Source of the DNA: JAFGNB01 sp050304135 | GTDB lineage: Bacteria; Fibrobacterota; Chitinivibrionia; Chitinivibrionales; Chitinispirillaceae | DNA: 64,000 bases | Reading direction: 5' to 3' | NCBI GenBank assembly: GCA_050304135.1 | Contig: JBNLDC010000012.1 | Location: 62,001 to 126,000, forward strand | In this document: piece by piece, positions 24,770-32,950 of the stretch | Layout: every line of letters starts with the position of its first letter | Numbering within the stretch: the first letter of the stretch is position 1 | The notes under the pieces: model-generated | The model's input: only the letters and a program-made list of their open reading frames with translations | Databases searched by the model: none | Told to the model about the DNA's origin: nothing | Program-made: the position numbers and the translations under genes

Positions 24770-25546
24770 ATGACGATTGTACCGATGTGTATTGGTACGG
24801 CACTTTTGATAAGTATCCCTCTTTTCGCTCAGTCCCCGCCAATTTCCCGTGCAGAATATGACCGGCAGATGACATCGCTCCAGAAAAAGGAGGTTCAGCT
24901 GCGCGAACAGATTGCGCAGGAGCAGGCGTCCATTCTGCAGCTGAAAAAGAAGATAGAAGCTTCCCGGGAACGCATTACCGCACTTCGTCAGAAAAAACTG
25001 GAATTGGTTGGGATAACCGAGAGCGGTCTTGCACAGTTGCAGAACGAAATGCGCCGGCTTGAGGAGGGGTTGAGTCGTCTGCTCAGTGGCGGCGACGATG
25101 AATTAATCAAAGATGCCGAACAGTTTCAGATCTTTCTTGGACAGTTTGAAACACTGAAAAAAGAACCGGCAACCCGATTGCGGTCGATTAAACCCGATAT
25201 CGAAAAAATATCCAGGAAGATCGCCCGGGCAGAAACACGGTATCTGGTTATTTCCGAGAAGAATGCCGTTGTCAAACAGCAGGAAAACGCCGAATCTCAA
25301 ATCGCTTCATCATCAGGGGCGCCGGAGTCGTATACCGTTGCAAATCGTGATGGTACCCCCGAGACTCTCTATGGCATCGCATCAAAAATATACGGCGATC
25401 CCAATCTGTGGGTACGGATATACAATGCGAATAAGACGGTTATCGACAGTAATTTCAATAAAGTACGAAAAAAAGCAGCACTGAAATCCATCGCTGAACC
25501 ATCGGACCTGATATTTCCCGGGCAAGTACTTGTTATTCCCCGCTGA
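24770..25546 (+). CDS. Secreted coiled-coil protein with C-terminal LysM domain
   Basis: A 258-residue periplasmic protein. The signal peptide ends near PLFAQ (residue 21). Residues about 28-180 are one long coiled coil. Residues about 190-258 form a LysM-type domain with YTVANRDGTPETLYGIASKIYG and a final PGQVLVIPR, which should bind peptidoglycan. AAGGGGG lies before the ATG. It follows the small lipoprotein gene, and the two may form an envelope-spanning pair. It resembles LysM proteins with an N-terminal coiled coil found in many Gram-negatives, but I cannot name the family. Confidence 0.8.
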   Translation: MTIVPMCIGTALLISIPLFAQSPPISRAEYDRQMTSLQKKEVQLREQIAQEQASILQLKKKIEASRERITALRQKKLELVGITESGLAQLQNEMRRLEEGLSRLLSGGDDELIKDAEQFQIFLGQFETLKKEPATRLRSIKPDIEKISRKIARAETRYLVISEKNAVVKQQENAESQIASSSGAPESYTVANRDGTPETLYGIASKIYGDPNLWVRIYNANKTVIDSNFNKVRKKAALKSIAEPSDLIFPGQVLVIPR

Positions 25547-25928
25547 TCGATCAATACTCACTTCCGATCAGGCCTTTCGAACGTGCCGATCCGTTTTTGT
25601 TCTTGTTCGGGGGAGTATATATATTCTTATCACCGGGGTGGTTACAACTGCAGAGGCAGGCATCACGTATTCACGGAAAATGAGTGCTTTCAATCCCCAT
25701 ACGTCTGTTTAAAAATGCAGTAGTTATACAATACGGCAAACTTCCTCGCACAGGACAGGGCGATTGTATTCAGTAAAGTAGTATATGGCATCATCGGTAT
25801 GGCTGTTGCACTTTTAAATCATTACCAGATTAAAAATCGTCAAGAGTATAATCGGAAAATTAGTAAGGTACAACTCAGACCATCAGAGAGCGTTTGGCCG
25901 TAGTCGGAAATTTGACGATAAATTACTT
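25547..25928. other. Gap of about 380 bases before pgpH
   Basis: This AT-rich leader region has no supported gene. TTGCAC at 25806 with ATTAAA 17 bases on, and a TATAAT at 25847 without a good -35, are the best promoter hints. A 60-codon plus-strand frame at 25530 overlaps the LysM gene and has no family resemblance. Confidence 0.45.
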
Positions 25929-28259
25929 ATGAAGAAAAACAGACCATCATCAGGTAAAACCAGAATTTTCAGAGTCGTTACTTTCGGGAAGCGCATCCGG
26001 TTGCGTGTGCCTTCGTTTATTACCACTCCGGTGCTGACACTTATCGGCAGTATCAGTTTTCTGATCGTATTATTTCCTTTTACCCGTACGGTCCAGCTCT
26101 TCGATCTTCCGAAAGTGGGAGAGGCAGCCAAAGAGACCATCATTGCTCCGGTTACCTATGATATAATCCGTTCGCCCGATGAAGTGGAACGGGAGCGGAA
26201 AAAAGCAATTGATCAGGTGCTGCAGGTGGTGGACTATGATGATACTGTCACCGAAAGCGTCCTGAAGCAGCTTAATGCTCTTCGGAACACCCTGACGATT
26301 GTGGCCGAAAAGGATTCTTCCGACAGTACGGTCGCCAGGTTGCATCAGAAGCTTTCACGGGAACTCTCCGACAACGCTCTTGAGGTGCTGCGCCATCGAC
26401 CCTATCTGATTGAAGATGTCATGATCACCGCCCGTGATATGCTTGACAAAGGTGTTTCTGCGGTGCTGCTGGTACCGTCGATGGAGCGACTCACCGAACT
26501 GCGAACTCTGTACAACACCTCTTTTGAACAGCATCTTCTCTACGACAAACCGTATGTAACGCTGCGGCGGGATTCAGAAGAAACTACGATTCGTGTAACC
26601 GATCTTCCGGTGAAGGAAATTGCCCTCGAGAATGCGATAAAAAGGTTGCGTGTTGAACGGAAGCTTGATGACGAGGCACTCAACGCCATGTACGAGCTGT
26701 TGTTCGTATACGTCCGTCCGAATGTCAAGGTTAACGGCGAACTCACCATTCAGCGTCGTCACAAAGCATCACAGGAGGTTCTGGAGATCAGCGGGAAGGT
26801 GATTAAGGATACCGAGATAATCCGCAAACATCAGGAGGTTACCCCCGAAGTAATCAGGAAACTGAAATCGCTCCGGTATGCTCTCGATAAAATGGTCAAT
26901 GTACAGGAAAAACGGAAAATCGCCGCCAATAATGCCGGACGGCTGCTTATGGTACTCCTGCCGCTACTCTTTGGAGCTTTTTATATTTCCCGCTACCAGA
27001 AACGGCTGATACGCAACGACCGGCACCTCATTGCTCTCGCGATCATCCTCATTCTGCAGATCGCACTGATCAGAGGAAGCATGGCTCTGGTACCTCGCCT
27101 GTTCGAGGGTTCCAGTGAGGTAACGATGCTTGTTCCCGAATACATTATACCGTTGACAATGGGCTCCATCCTCACCGCGATACTTTTTACCATTGACGTA
27201 AGCTTCATTTTTACCCTGTATATCTCCATATTTTTCGCGTGTGTGACAGGGTTCAACCATTACTATTTCCTTTTTGCCCTTTTAAGTGGTATCATTGCCG
27301 GCTTCTCGGCCCGCAACATCAGGTACCGGTGGCATTTCTTCAAGATTATCCCGACGCTGATGCTCATCTGTGTTGTTGTGATCACCCTATGGCATCTGAT
27401 CGGTTTCAAACTATCGTTTTTTTCTCTGTTGACCAATTACAGTCTCGCGCTGATCAGTGTGATTGTCGCCATCTTTTTAGCGATGATGCTGACGACGGTT
27501 TTTGAGCATCTTTTTGACATCACGACCGACATGACCCTCGTTGAACTTTCCGACCTCAACCATCCGGTACTCAAACGACTGTCCATCGAGGCGGCAGGGA
27601 CGTATAATCACAGTGTACTCGTAGGGAACCTTGCGGAATCGGCTGCACAGCGCATTGGTGCGAATTCACTGTTTGCACGGGTATCCTCTTATTACCATGA
27701 TATCGGGAAAATTGAAAAATCGGATTACTTCGTGGAAAACTGTCTTACGGTTGATCGGACGCGTCATACTAAGCTGGCACCTTCGATGAGTGCGCTGATC
27801 ATCTGCTCTCATGTAAAGGATGGTGTCGAGCTGGCACGGAAATATCATGTGCCGAAGTCAATTCAGGATGTGATCATGCAGCATCACGGAACCAGTATGG
27901 TCTCTTTTTTTTATGAAAAAGCGCTGGAGCAGGATCCTCATAAGCAGGTGCAGGAACAGGAATTCCGTTATGCGGGGCCGGTTCCTCAAACCAGAGAATC
28001 CGCCATTATCATGCTTGCCGACAGTGTTGAGGCCGCCTCAAGGAGTCTGGGAACCAGCTCGCCGAAATTGCTGCGTGAACTGGTGAAAAAGATCATACGC
28101 GATAAATTTCTCTCCTCGCAACTGGATCAGTGTGACCTGACTCTGCGAGACCTGGATGAAATCGTTGAAGGTTTCATGCCGGTACTCCAGGGGATATTTC
28201 ATTCACGTATTGAATATCCGTCAAAAGACAAGGAGCAGGACCGTGACGCAAAAAAATAG
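25929..28259 (+). CDS. pgpH: 7TM-HD cyclic-di-nucleotide phosphodiesterase (PgpH family)
   Basis: A 776-residue inner-membrane protein of the PgpH family, whose studied members degrade c-di-AMP. The first span is at about residues 35-55. A long extracellular 7TMR-HDED domain (60-315) follows, then seven spans (about 330-520) and a cytoplasmic HD domain. The HD motif is SYYHDIGKIEKSDYF, with further metal ligands in ICSHVKDG and MQHHGTSM. Domain order and length are standard. It overlaps the next gene by 17 bases, so the two are co-expressed. Confidence 0.93.
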   Translation: MKKNRPSSGKTRIFRVVTFGKRIRLRVPSFITTPVLTLIGSISFLIVLFPFTRTVQLFDLPKVGEAAKETIIAPVTYDIIRSPDEVERERKKAIDQVLQVVDYDDTVTESVLKQLNALRNTLTIVAEKDSSDSTVARLHQKLSRELSDNALEVLRHRPYLIEDVMITARDMLDKGVSAVLLVPSMERLTELRTLYNTSFEQHLLYDKPYVTLRRDSEETTIRVTDLPVKEIALENAIKRLRVERKLDDEALNAMYELLFVYVRPNVKVNGELTIQRRHKASQEVLEISGKVIKDTEIIRKHQEVTPEVIRKLKSLRYALDKMVNVQEKRKIAANNAGRLLMVLLPLLFGAFYISRYQKRLIRNDRHLIALAIILILQIALIRGSMALVPRLFEGSSEVTMLVPEYIIPLTMGSILTAILFTIDVSFIFTLYISIFFACVTGFNHYYFLFALLSGIIAGFSARNIRYRWHFFKIIPTLMLICVVVITLWHLIGFKLSFFSLLTNYSLALISVIVAIFLAMMLTTVFEHLFDITTDMTLVELSDLNHPVLKRLSIEAAGTYNHSVLVGNLAESAAQRIGANSLFARVSSYYHDIGKIEKSDYFVENCLTVDRTRHTKLAPSMSALIICSHVKDGVELARKYHVPKSIQDVIMQHHGTSMVSFFYEKALEQDPHKQVQEQEFRYAGPVPQTRESAIIMLADSVEAASRSLGTSSPKLLRELVKKIIRDKFLSSQLDQCDLTLRDLDEIVEGFMPVLQGIFHSRIEYPSKDKEQDRDAKK

Positions 28260-28860
28260 TGCTGGGTTCAGCAGAACGCATTTTTTCATCGACAGGAAGT
28301 TTCAGGGGCGGTACATGCTCACCATGCTGATTCCCATGCTGATTCTTCTCGGATTCATGCTGGTCACGCTCTATATGGCGACCCAAACCCTGCTCACAAC
28401 AACCGTGCGTATTGTCCGAAGTGATATCGAGAGCAAAATCGCACTGGAACTCCAGGACAGCGAGGAACCGTCACTTGAACAGTATAAATCAGTCGTCACG
28501 GGGATTACCTCCTATTTCAGAGAGTTCGCAACCAATAAAGAGTTTAAAAAGAATATTCTGATGTCGCTCTTATGGGTGTTTGGAACCGGGGTACTTCTGG
28601 TGATCGTTCAGATCGTACTACTTACCATTTTCTTTTCACATAAAGTGGCAGGTCCGGTTTTTCGACTCGAAAAAACCTGTCATACCATGATACAGGGATC
28701 GTATACCAGTGAGATTCATCTGCGTAAAGGCGACGAATTACAGAATCTCGCCCTGCTGTTCAATGAAGTAAATGCGGTAACCCGACAACGACTGAGTGCA
28801 CTGAAAAGTGCAACCACCGAAGAAGAAAAGGCGGAAGCCTTACAGGGTCTTGAATTTTAG
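28243..28860 (+). CDS. Two-span membrane protein with HAMP-like domain
   Basis: A 205-residue inner-membrane protein. The first span (MLTMLIPMLILLGFMLVTL) follows a short basic N-terminus. A periplasmic segment of about 75 residues comes next, then a second span around VFGTGVLLVIVQIVLL. The cytoplasmic HAMP-like part carries the AGPVFRLEK motif typical of HAMP linkers and ends in a coiled helix. No output domain follows. I chose the GTG at 28243, which has AAGGAG seven bases upstream and overlaps the pgpH stop; the ATG at 28156 would add an implausible basic leader. It may modulate PgpH. Confidence 0.78.
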   Translation: MTQKNSAGFSRTHFFIDRKFQGRYMLTMLIPMLILLGFMLVTLYMATQTLLTTTVRIVRSDIESKIALELQDSEEPSLEQYKSVVTGITSYFREFATNKEFKKNILMSLLWVFGTGVLLVIVQIVLLTIFFSHKVAGPVFRLEKTCHTMIQGSYTSEIHLRKGDELQNLALLFNEVNAVTRQRLSALKSATTEEEKAEALQGLEF

Positions 28861-28862
28861 TA

Positions 28863-28889
28863 TTGACTCTCTTAATCGCTTGATATAAT
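28863..28889 (+). promoter_or_regulatory. Promoter-like sequence for the DUF3098 gene and the tRNAs
   Basis: TTGACT (-35, five of six) and a perfect TATAAT are separated by only 15 bases, shorter than optimal. It would drive the small membrane protein and both tRNA genes, which end at the terminator at 29320. Confidence 0.45.
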
Positions 28890-28911
28890 TTTAAAACTCT
28901 TTTAAAGGAAA

Positions 28912-29133
28912 ATGATGCAAAATCTCTTTACCGCAAAGCATATAGCAGTGTTAGTAACAGGTATTGCACTGGTTGTTCTCGGCTATATTCTACTGGCACA
29001 GGGACCGGTTGATAATCCTCTGTCGCTCAGTTTCGCGCCTTTTCTGCTTGTCGGCGGTTATTGCGTTATCATACCGGTTGCCATTATTCTCAAGGATAAG
29101 GCTCCGGACAAGTCGAAGAAAACGGGCGTTTAG
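28912..29133 (+). CDS. DUF3098-like small membrane protein overlapping tRNA-Val
   Basis: A 73-residue protein with two hydrophobic spans (AVLVTGIALVVLGYILL and FLLVGGYCVIIPVAIIL) and a basic C-terminus. It fits the DUF3098 pattern of two helices joined by a short loop, whose role is unknown. AAAGGAAA lies before the doubled ATG at 28912/28915. The last ten bases, including the stop codon TAG at 29131-29133, are the first ten bases of tRNA-Val. A transcript carrying this mRNA must therefore be cut within the end of the coding sequence to release the tRNA 5' end. Confidence 0.75.
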   Translation: MMQNLFTAKHIAVLVTGIALVVLGYILLAQGPVDNPLSLSFAPFLLVGGYCVIIPVAIILKDKAPDKSKKTGV

Positions 29134-29198
29134 CTCAGCTGGTATAGAGTGCCTGCCTTACAAGCAGGTGGTCGTAGGTTCGAATCCTACAACGCCCA
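29124..29198 (+). tRNA. tRNA-Val (anticodon TAC)
   Basis: A 75-base cloverleaf. The acceptor stem GGGCGTT pairs with AACGCCC, and the discriminator is A. The D-arm is TAGCTCAGCTGGTA, the anticodon stem-loop CCTGC-CTTACAA-GCAGG gives TAC, and the T-arm is GTAGG-TTCGAAT-CCTAC. No CCA is encoded. It overlaps the end of the upstream coding sequence by ten bases. Confidence 0.97.
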
Positions 29199-29241
29199 TT
29201 TATATAAAATTCAGAGCGGTTAGGCTCTTAAGCTATTACCT

Positions 29242-29315
29242 GGACCGGTAGTTCAGTTGGTTAGAACGCTGGCCTGTCAAGCCAGAGGTCGCGAGTTCAA
29301 GTCTCGTCCGGTCCG
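29242..29315 (+). tRNA. tRNA-Asp (anticodon GTC)
   Basis: A 74-base cloverleaf. The acceptor stem GGACCGG pairs with CCGGTCC, and the discriminator is G, the usual aspartate identity base. The anticodon loop CTGTCAA within CTGGC/GCCAG gives GTC. The T-arm is CGAG-TTCAAGT-CTCG. No CCA is encoded. It lies 43 bases after tRNA-Val in the same unit. Confidence 0.97.
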
Positions 29316-29319
29316 ATTC

Positions 29320-29352
29320 AAAAGCCCCGTGTAAACGGGGCTTTTGATTTTT
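29320..29352 (+). terminator. Rho-independent terminator after the tRNA pair
   Basis: The perfect 11-base-pair stem AAAAGCCCCGT / ACGGGGCTTTT (29320-29330 with 29335-29345) has a four-base loop and is followed by GATTTTTT. Confidence 0.92.
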
Positions 29353-29392
29353 TAAATGATCACTCATTCCAGTTGAAGACGTTCTCCTGCAG

Positions 29393-29411
29393 GGTATACC
29401 TCATGTATACC
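29393..29411. repeat. Inverted repeat upstream of the trans-sulfuration gene
   Basis: GGTATAC-CTCAT-GTATACC is a perfect 7-base inverted repeat about 180 bases before the start of the downstream gene. It could be an operator or a leader hairpin. No T-run follows, so it is not a terminator. Confidence 0.45.
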
Positions 29412-29587
29412 AGTCTTTCGCCCTTTCATGATTATTTTCGATTGATGACTGCCGCACAAGGAACGACGGCCTTTATACCGTACCGGGGAATTAGTATTTT
29501 TGCAGAACAGGTAGGGAATTAGTCCGAATCCACAGGATCTTTCTCCATATCATGGTATAACGCAGGTATATAGGAAAGGAATGTCCG

Positions 29588-30817
29588 ATGGCAAAGCGTA
29601 TAACCGCAAAAAAAAACACCTATTCACTCGCCACCCGGTCAATTCATGCCGGTGAAGACAGAAAAAAGTATGCCGATGCCATAACGACACCCATCGTTCA
29701 GACCGCGACATTCACCTTTTCCGGCAGCAGGGATATTGAGGAGTATACCAAAAAGGGTAAAGAGCACTTTGAATATGGTCGATACGGAAACCCGACCGCC
29801 ACCATTGCGGAACGGCGTCTTGCCGATCTTGAAGGTGCCGAAGATTGTGTCGTCTTCTCTTCTGGGATGAGTGCTATTACCACCACAATCCTGTCATTGG
29901 TAAAAACCGGCGACCATATAGTGATAACCGACGACAGTTACAAAAAAACATTGGAGTTCTGCCGGTCCTATCTCAAACGTTTCGGCATCGAAGCCACTAT
30001 CGTATCGTTTGATGATTACGAGGCAATTGATAAGGCGATTCAACCCAATACCCGTTTTATTTTCTCCGAATCTCCAACCAATCCCTATCTAAATATTTTC
30101 GACCTGGTAAAACTGGTAAAAATTGCAAAGAAACATAAGGTTCTTACCCTGATTGACAGTACGTTCAGTACGACGGTCAATCAGCGGCCGTTGGAGTTCG
30201 GTATTGATCTGGTGCTGCAAAGCTGTACCAAGTATCTTGCCGGTCACAACGATATCCTTGCTGGGGCGGTACTCGGACGCAGCGATCTGGTGGAACAGAT
30301 CAGGGCGCTGCATAAATCCATGGGGGGGGTGATTGATCCACACTGCTGTTATCTTTTGCTGCGTGGGCTGAAAACCTTTCCACTCCGGGTGGAACGACAG
30401 AATGAGACTGCTCTGAAGATTGCACGATTCCTCGAAAATCATCCGGCGATTAGGCGGGTATACTACCCATTTCTTGAGAGTCATCGTCACTTTACGATCG
30501 CACAGGAACAGATGCGCGGCGGCGGCGGGGTCGTTACCTTTGAAATCAAGGGTACCCTGGAGACATCAAAAAAGTTTCTTGATACACTCAAACTTTGTTA
30601 CATCGGACCAAGTCTCGGAGGTGTTGAAACCCTTATTACCCACCCGGCACTCGTGAGCTACTATGATTATCCCCGTGCAAAGCGGATCAAACTTGGTATC
30701 ACCGATACGCTTTTTCGGCTTGCCGTCGGGATCGAAGATGTTGAAGATCTGATCGCAGACCTCCGGCAGGGGTTGGAAAAATGCTGGGTACCTAAAAATA
30801 TTAATGTAAAACGTTAG
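29588..30817 (+). CDS. Trans-sulfuration PLP enzyme (cystathionine gamma-synthase/lyase family)
   Basis: A 409-residue enzyme of the Cys/Met metabolism PLP family. The PLP lysine is K215 in SCTKYLAGHND, the tyrosine/arginine pair from the neighbouring subunit is in YGRYGNPT, and the SSGMSA loop is near residue 92. LGGVETLITHPA near the end is the classic family motif. Cystathionine gamma-synthase, gamma-lyase and beta-lyase cannot be separated by eye. It complements the cysteine synthase at 47-964 in sulfur amino acid metabolism. The ATG at 29588 has AAGGA upstream. Confidence 0.9.
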   Translation: MAKRITAKKNTYSLATRSIHAGEDRKKYADAITTPIVQTATFTFSGSRDIEEYTKKGKEHFEYGRYGNPTATIAERRLADLEGAEDCVVFSSGMSAITTTILSLVKTGDHIVITDDSYKKTLEFCRSYLKRFGIEATIVSFDDYEAIDKAIQPNTRFIFSESPTNPYLNIFDLVKLVKIAKKHKVLTLIDSTFSTTVNQRPLEFGIDLVLQSCTKYLAGHNDILAGAVLGRSDLVEQIRALHKSMGGVIDPHCCYLLLRGLKTFPLRVERQNETALKIARFLENHPAIRRVYYPFLESHRHFTIAQEQMRGGGGVVTFEIKGTLETSKKFLDTLKLCYIGPSLGGVETLITHPALVSYYDYPRAKRIKLGITDTLFRLAVGIEDVEDLIADLRQGLEKCWVPKNINVKR

Positions 30818-30943
30818 TTCTTGAACGTTTCGGAAGCCTTTGGATACCTGTTTTTGTTCAGCGGATCGGTTCTCTTGTACTTCGTCGATCGCTTGGGGTA
30901 TCGCTTCCTTTAGTGTCCGAATGTAACCAGCTCTGAACAGGAG

Positions 30944-31168
30944 CTAAATCGCAGCCAGAATGCCGCTGTGCACCCGATGCCAATCTGATTCCGGGACGTT
31001 GGGAGGGTCGTAATTACGAAGCAGCTGTAAAAAATTATATTGTCGAGAGTACTCGATAGAACACTCAGGGCACTGCGTAAAATGGTTGGTTATTTCATTC
31101 GGAACCGACACTGTCGGATCGGTGATAATAAATGCCGACATCTCTTTCCGGAATTTTCTGCAATACAT
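30944..31168 (-). CDS. Small zinc-finger (anti-sigma-like) protein
   Basis: A 74-residue protein starting MYCRKFRKEMSAF. A histidine and two cysteines (NHFTQCPECSIEY) follow, which with the early cysteine fits the zf-HC2 / anti-sigma zinc-finger pattern. It has no membrane span and no ECF sigma gene nearby, so an anti-sigma role is only suggested. The frame opens earlier at a TTG (31201), but the ATG at 31168 gives the family N-terminus. Its ribosome site is weak. Confidence 0.5.
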   Translation of the reverse strand: MYCRKFRKEMSAFIITDPTVSVPNEITNHFTQCPECSIEYSRQYNFLQLLRNYDPPNVPESDWHRVHSGILAAI

Positions 31169-31529
31169 AAATAGACCTGAAGTTTCCTGCAATAAATTCA
31201 ACTACATTTTGTTCTCTCTGATTTGTTATGATTTTTCTGATAAAAGTTCATTTTTAAATCGGAAACAACAACATTTTAATGTTTGTTCTCTGAATAATCA
31301 TATTGGGCACGCCCCACATGTACCTCACGGCAGCGGTGGAAATTATTTCATCAGGTCGGGAGTGACCTGTACAGTAACTATCAGTAAGTCTCATCAGATA
31401 AATTATATTTAACACGAGATCATTCCGAAAGAAAGGGGATGCCGTCTGTTGGGTTTGTCGCCGGTGTGTTTCCGGAACTCGGGATTGCAGCACCTGCATA
31501 TCTGAATAAAATACAATCATGGAGTAGGT
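31169..31529. other. Divergent gap of about 360 bases
   Basis: This AT-rich region lies between the zinc-finger gene (minus) and the CxxC protein gene (plus). It presumably holds both promoters. I could not assign -35/-10 pairs with confidence, and I see no supported gene here. Confidence 0.4.
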
Positions 31530-31817
31530 ATGAGCCTTTTTGAAGTCAAGTGTCCATTATGCAAAGGAACACTCTGGATTGATCCTGCAAGCGGTAAGGT
31601 CGTTGATCATAAGTCGGCTGATCAGCAGAAAGCGAATTTTGATGAATTCATGAAATCACGCCGGAAGGCTTCTGCATGGGATGAGAAGATGAAAAAGGCT
31701 AAAGAGGAAGAGGCGAAACGTAAAGCGGAAATAGAAATGAAGTTTAAAGAAGCGCGTGAAATTACTGAAATAAATAAAGATGATGAGATGTTTCACTCAC
31801 CCCTTGATTGGGACTAA
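31530..31817 (+). CDS. Small CxxC protein with charged coiled coil
   Basis: A 95-residue soluble protein. A single CPLC motif lies at residues 8-11, and a lysine- and glutamate-rich helix (residues 45-75) follows. The first 25 residues resemble half of a zinc ribbon, so a dimer could share one metal. GGAG precedes the ATG. I do not recognise the family. It converges on the gene at 31866 with under 50 bases between stops. Confidence 0.65.
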   Translation: MSLFEVKCPLCKGTLWIDPASGKVVDHKSADQQKANFDEFMKSRRKASAWDEKMKKAKEEEAKRKAEIEMKFKEAREITEINKDDEMFHSPLDWD

Positions 31818-31865
31818 TTCAGTATTTCAGAAGCACGCAGGGTAGCAGGATGATGGAGTCTCTGG

Positions 31866-32612
31866 TCAGGCAAAGGCCGGTTCAGGTTCGATGCTACGTC
31901 GATCACGCTGCTGCTGCCGTTCAACGGAACGAATCACCGCTTCCGAGATAATACCCTCGATTTTTGCAAGGATGCTCTGGACCCGATGCAGCAACTGGTA
32001 GTTTTCAAATCGCACGTTGGCGATCAGGGTATCAAGGAGCATTCCATATAACGAGATTGAGGAACGCAGGGTAGGGAGTTGCTCGTTTTGATCCTGATCA
32101 TCACCCTCCCGCAGTAATCCCTGAAAACGATCGAATCGGGTTGTCAGGTCGTTGAAAAATGAGTCAAGGTGCAGTGTCGCAAGTGCCTCACGAGCTTCAA
32201 TGGAATCAAGATTGGCTATAATGTCTCTGATGCGCTCACTTGAAAGTGAGTAGGCGTTTTTGTTGGAAATTTTTGTTGGTTTTTCCAGGATTGAATACAG
32301 CAGCCGGACCATATCGGTGAATTCGGGATCCTGTTGCAAAAAATGCAGCTGGACAGCAGCTTTCAGAAGTGAACAGGATTTTTCACAACTGATTGCAGCT
32401 TCCTCAATAGTACCCTTTTCTGCAAATGAGGTATTTCGGCTGATGATTCTTTTTAGAGTCCGTCCCTCTCTATCTATGGAGGCGCAGAGCTCTTCCATAC
32501 GGCGATCCAGAATGAGGGAGTTGCGAACCAGTGACGTTATCTGTGTGCCCAAATTGAGAAGAATATCAGGTTCAAGCATTACAGCCGGAACTACTTTGAG
32601 ATATACTGACAT
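31866..32612 (-). CDS. All-helical hypothetical protein
   Basis: A 248-residue soluble protein that appears wholly alpha-helical, with several heptad-like stretches and no signal peptide, span or cysteine motif. The C-terminus is basic and arginine-rich (VERQQQRDRRS). AGGAGG lies eight bases before the ATG at 32612, and a promoter-like pair lies further upstream. I do not recognise it. Confidence 0.65.
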   Translation of the reverse strand: MSVYLKVVPAVMLEPDILLNLGTQITSLVRNSLILDRRMEELCASIDREGRTLKRIISRNTSFAEKGTIEEAAISCEKSCSLLKAAVQLHFLQQDPEFTDMVRLLYSILEKPTKISNKNAYSLSSERIRDIIANLDSIEAREALATLHLDSFFNDLTTRFDRFQGLLREGDDQDQNEQLPTLRSSISLYGMLLDTLIANVRFENYQLLHRVQSILAKIEGIISEAVIRSVERQQQRDRRSIEPEPAFA

Positions 32613-32950
32613 GCAATGTACCTCCTGAAGAATATTTTCAGAGCAATTCGGGTGGCGTCTGATCTTAAAAAAGTATCATTCGGGTGAAATGATTCAATTT
32701 CAAATATAATATCGGGTAGTATACCTGATTACCAATAATTCAGTGCCTGTTATTCCGATTTCAGTTCATAACTGTTGAAAAGAAGGAGTGTACAGAGACT
32801 TCAGTGGAAAATTGTTTTCGTGGTCAGCCTGCTGCGGAGTATAGTTCAACAAAGAGCAACGATTAGAGGCAGCGAAATGACTCTGCAATCAAGGTTGTCC
32901 GGAAAGATTTTTCCGATAGCATGTACTTCTGATCATATCAGAGAAACTGC
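32613..32950. other. Gap of about 340 bases between bioB and the helical protein gene
   Basis: The gap holds the promoter of the downstream minus-strand gene near 32675-32703. An 82-codon plus-strand frame at 32775 runs antisense into the end of bioB and has no family resemblance, so I do not call it a gene. No clear bio-operon terminator was found. Confidence 0.45.
32675..32703 (-). promoter_or_regulatory. Possible promoter for the helical protein gene
   Basis: On the minus strand TTGAAA (five of six), a 17-base spacer and AATGAT (four of six) give a start near 32668, about 56 bases before the ATG. Confidence 0.4.

Noticed and set aside
28156..28242. Longer N-terminus for the HAMP-like membrane protein
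   Set aside because: It would add a basic segment lying within the pgpH coding end; the GTG at 28243 has a good ribosome site.
29353..29587. SAM or other riboswitch before the trans-sulfuration gene
   Set aside because: Only one short hairpin is visible; no conserved riboswitch core or leader terminator could be recognised.
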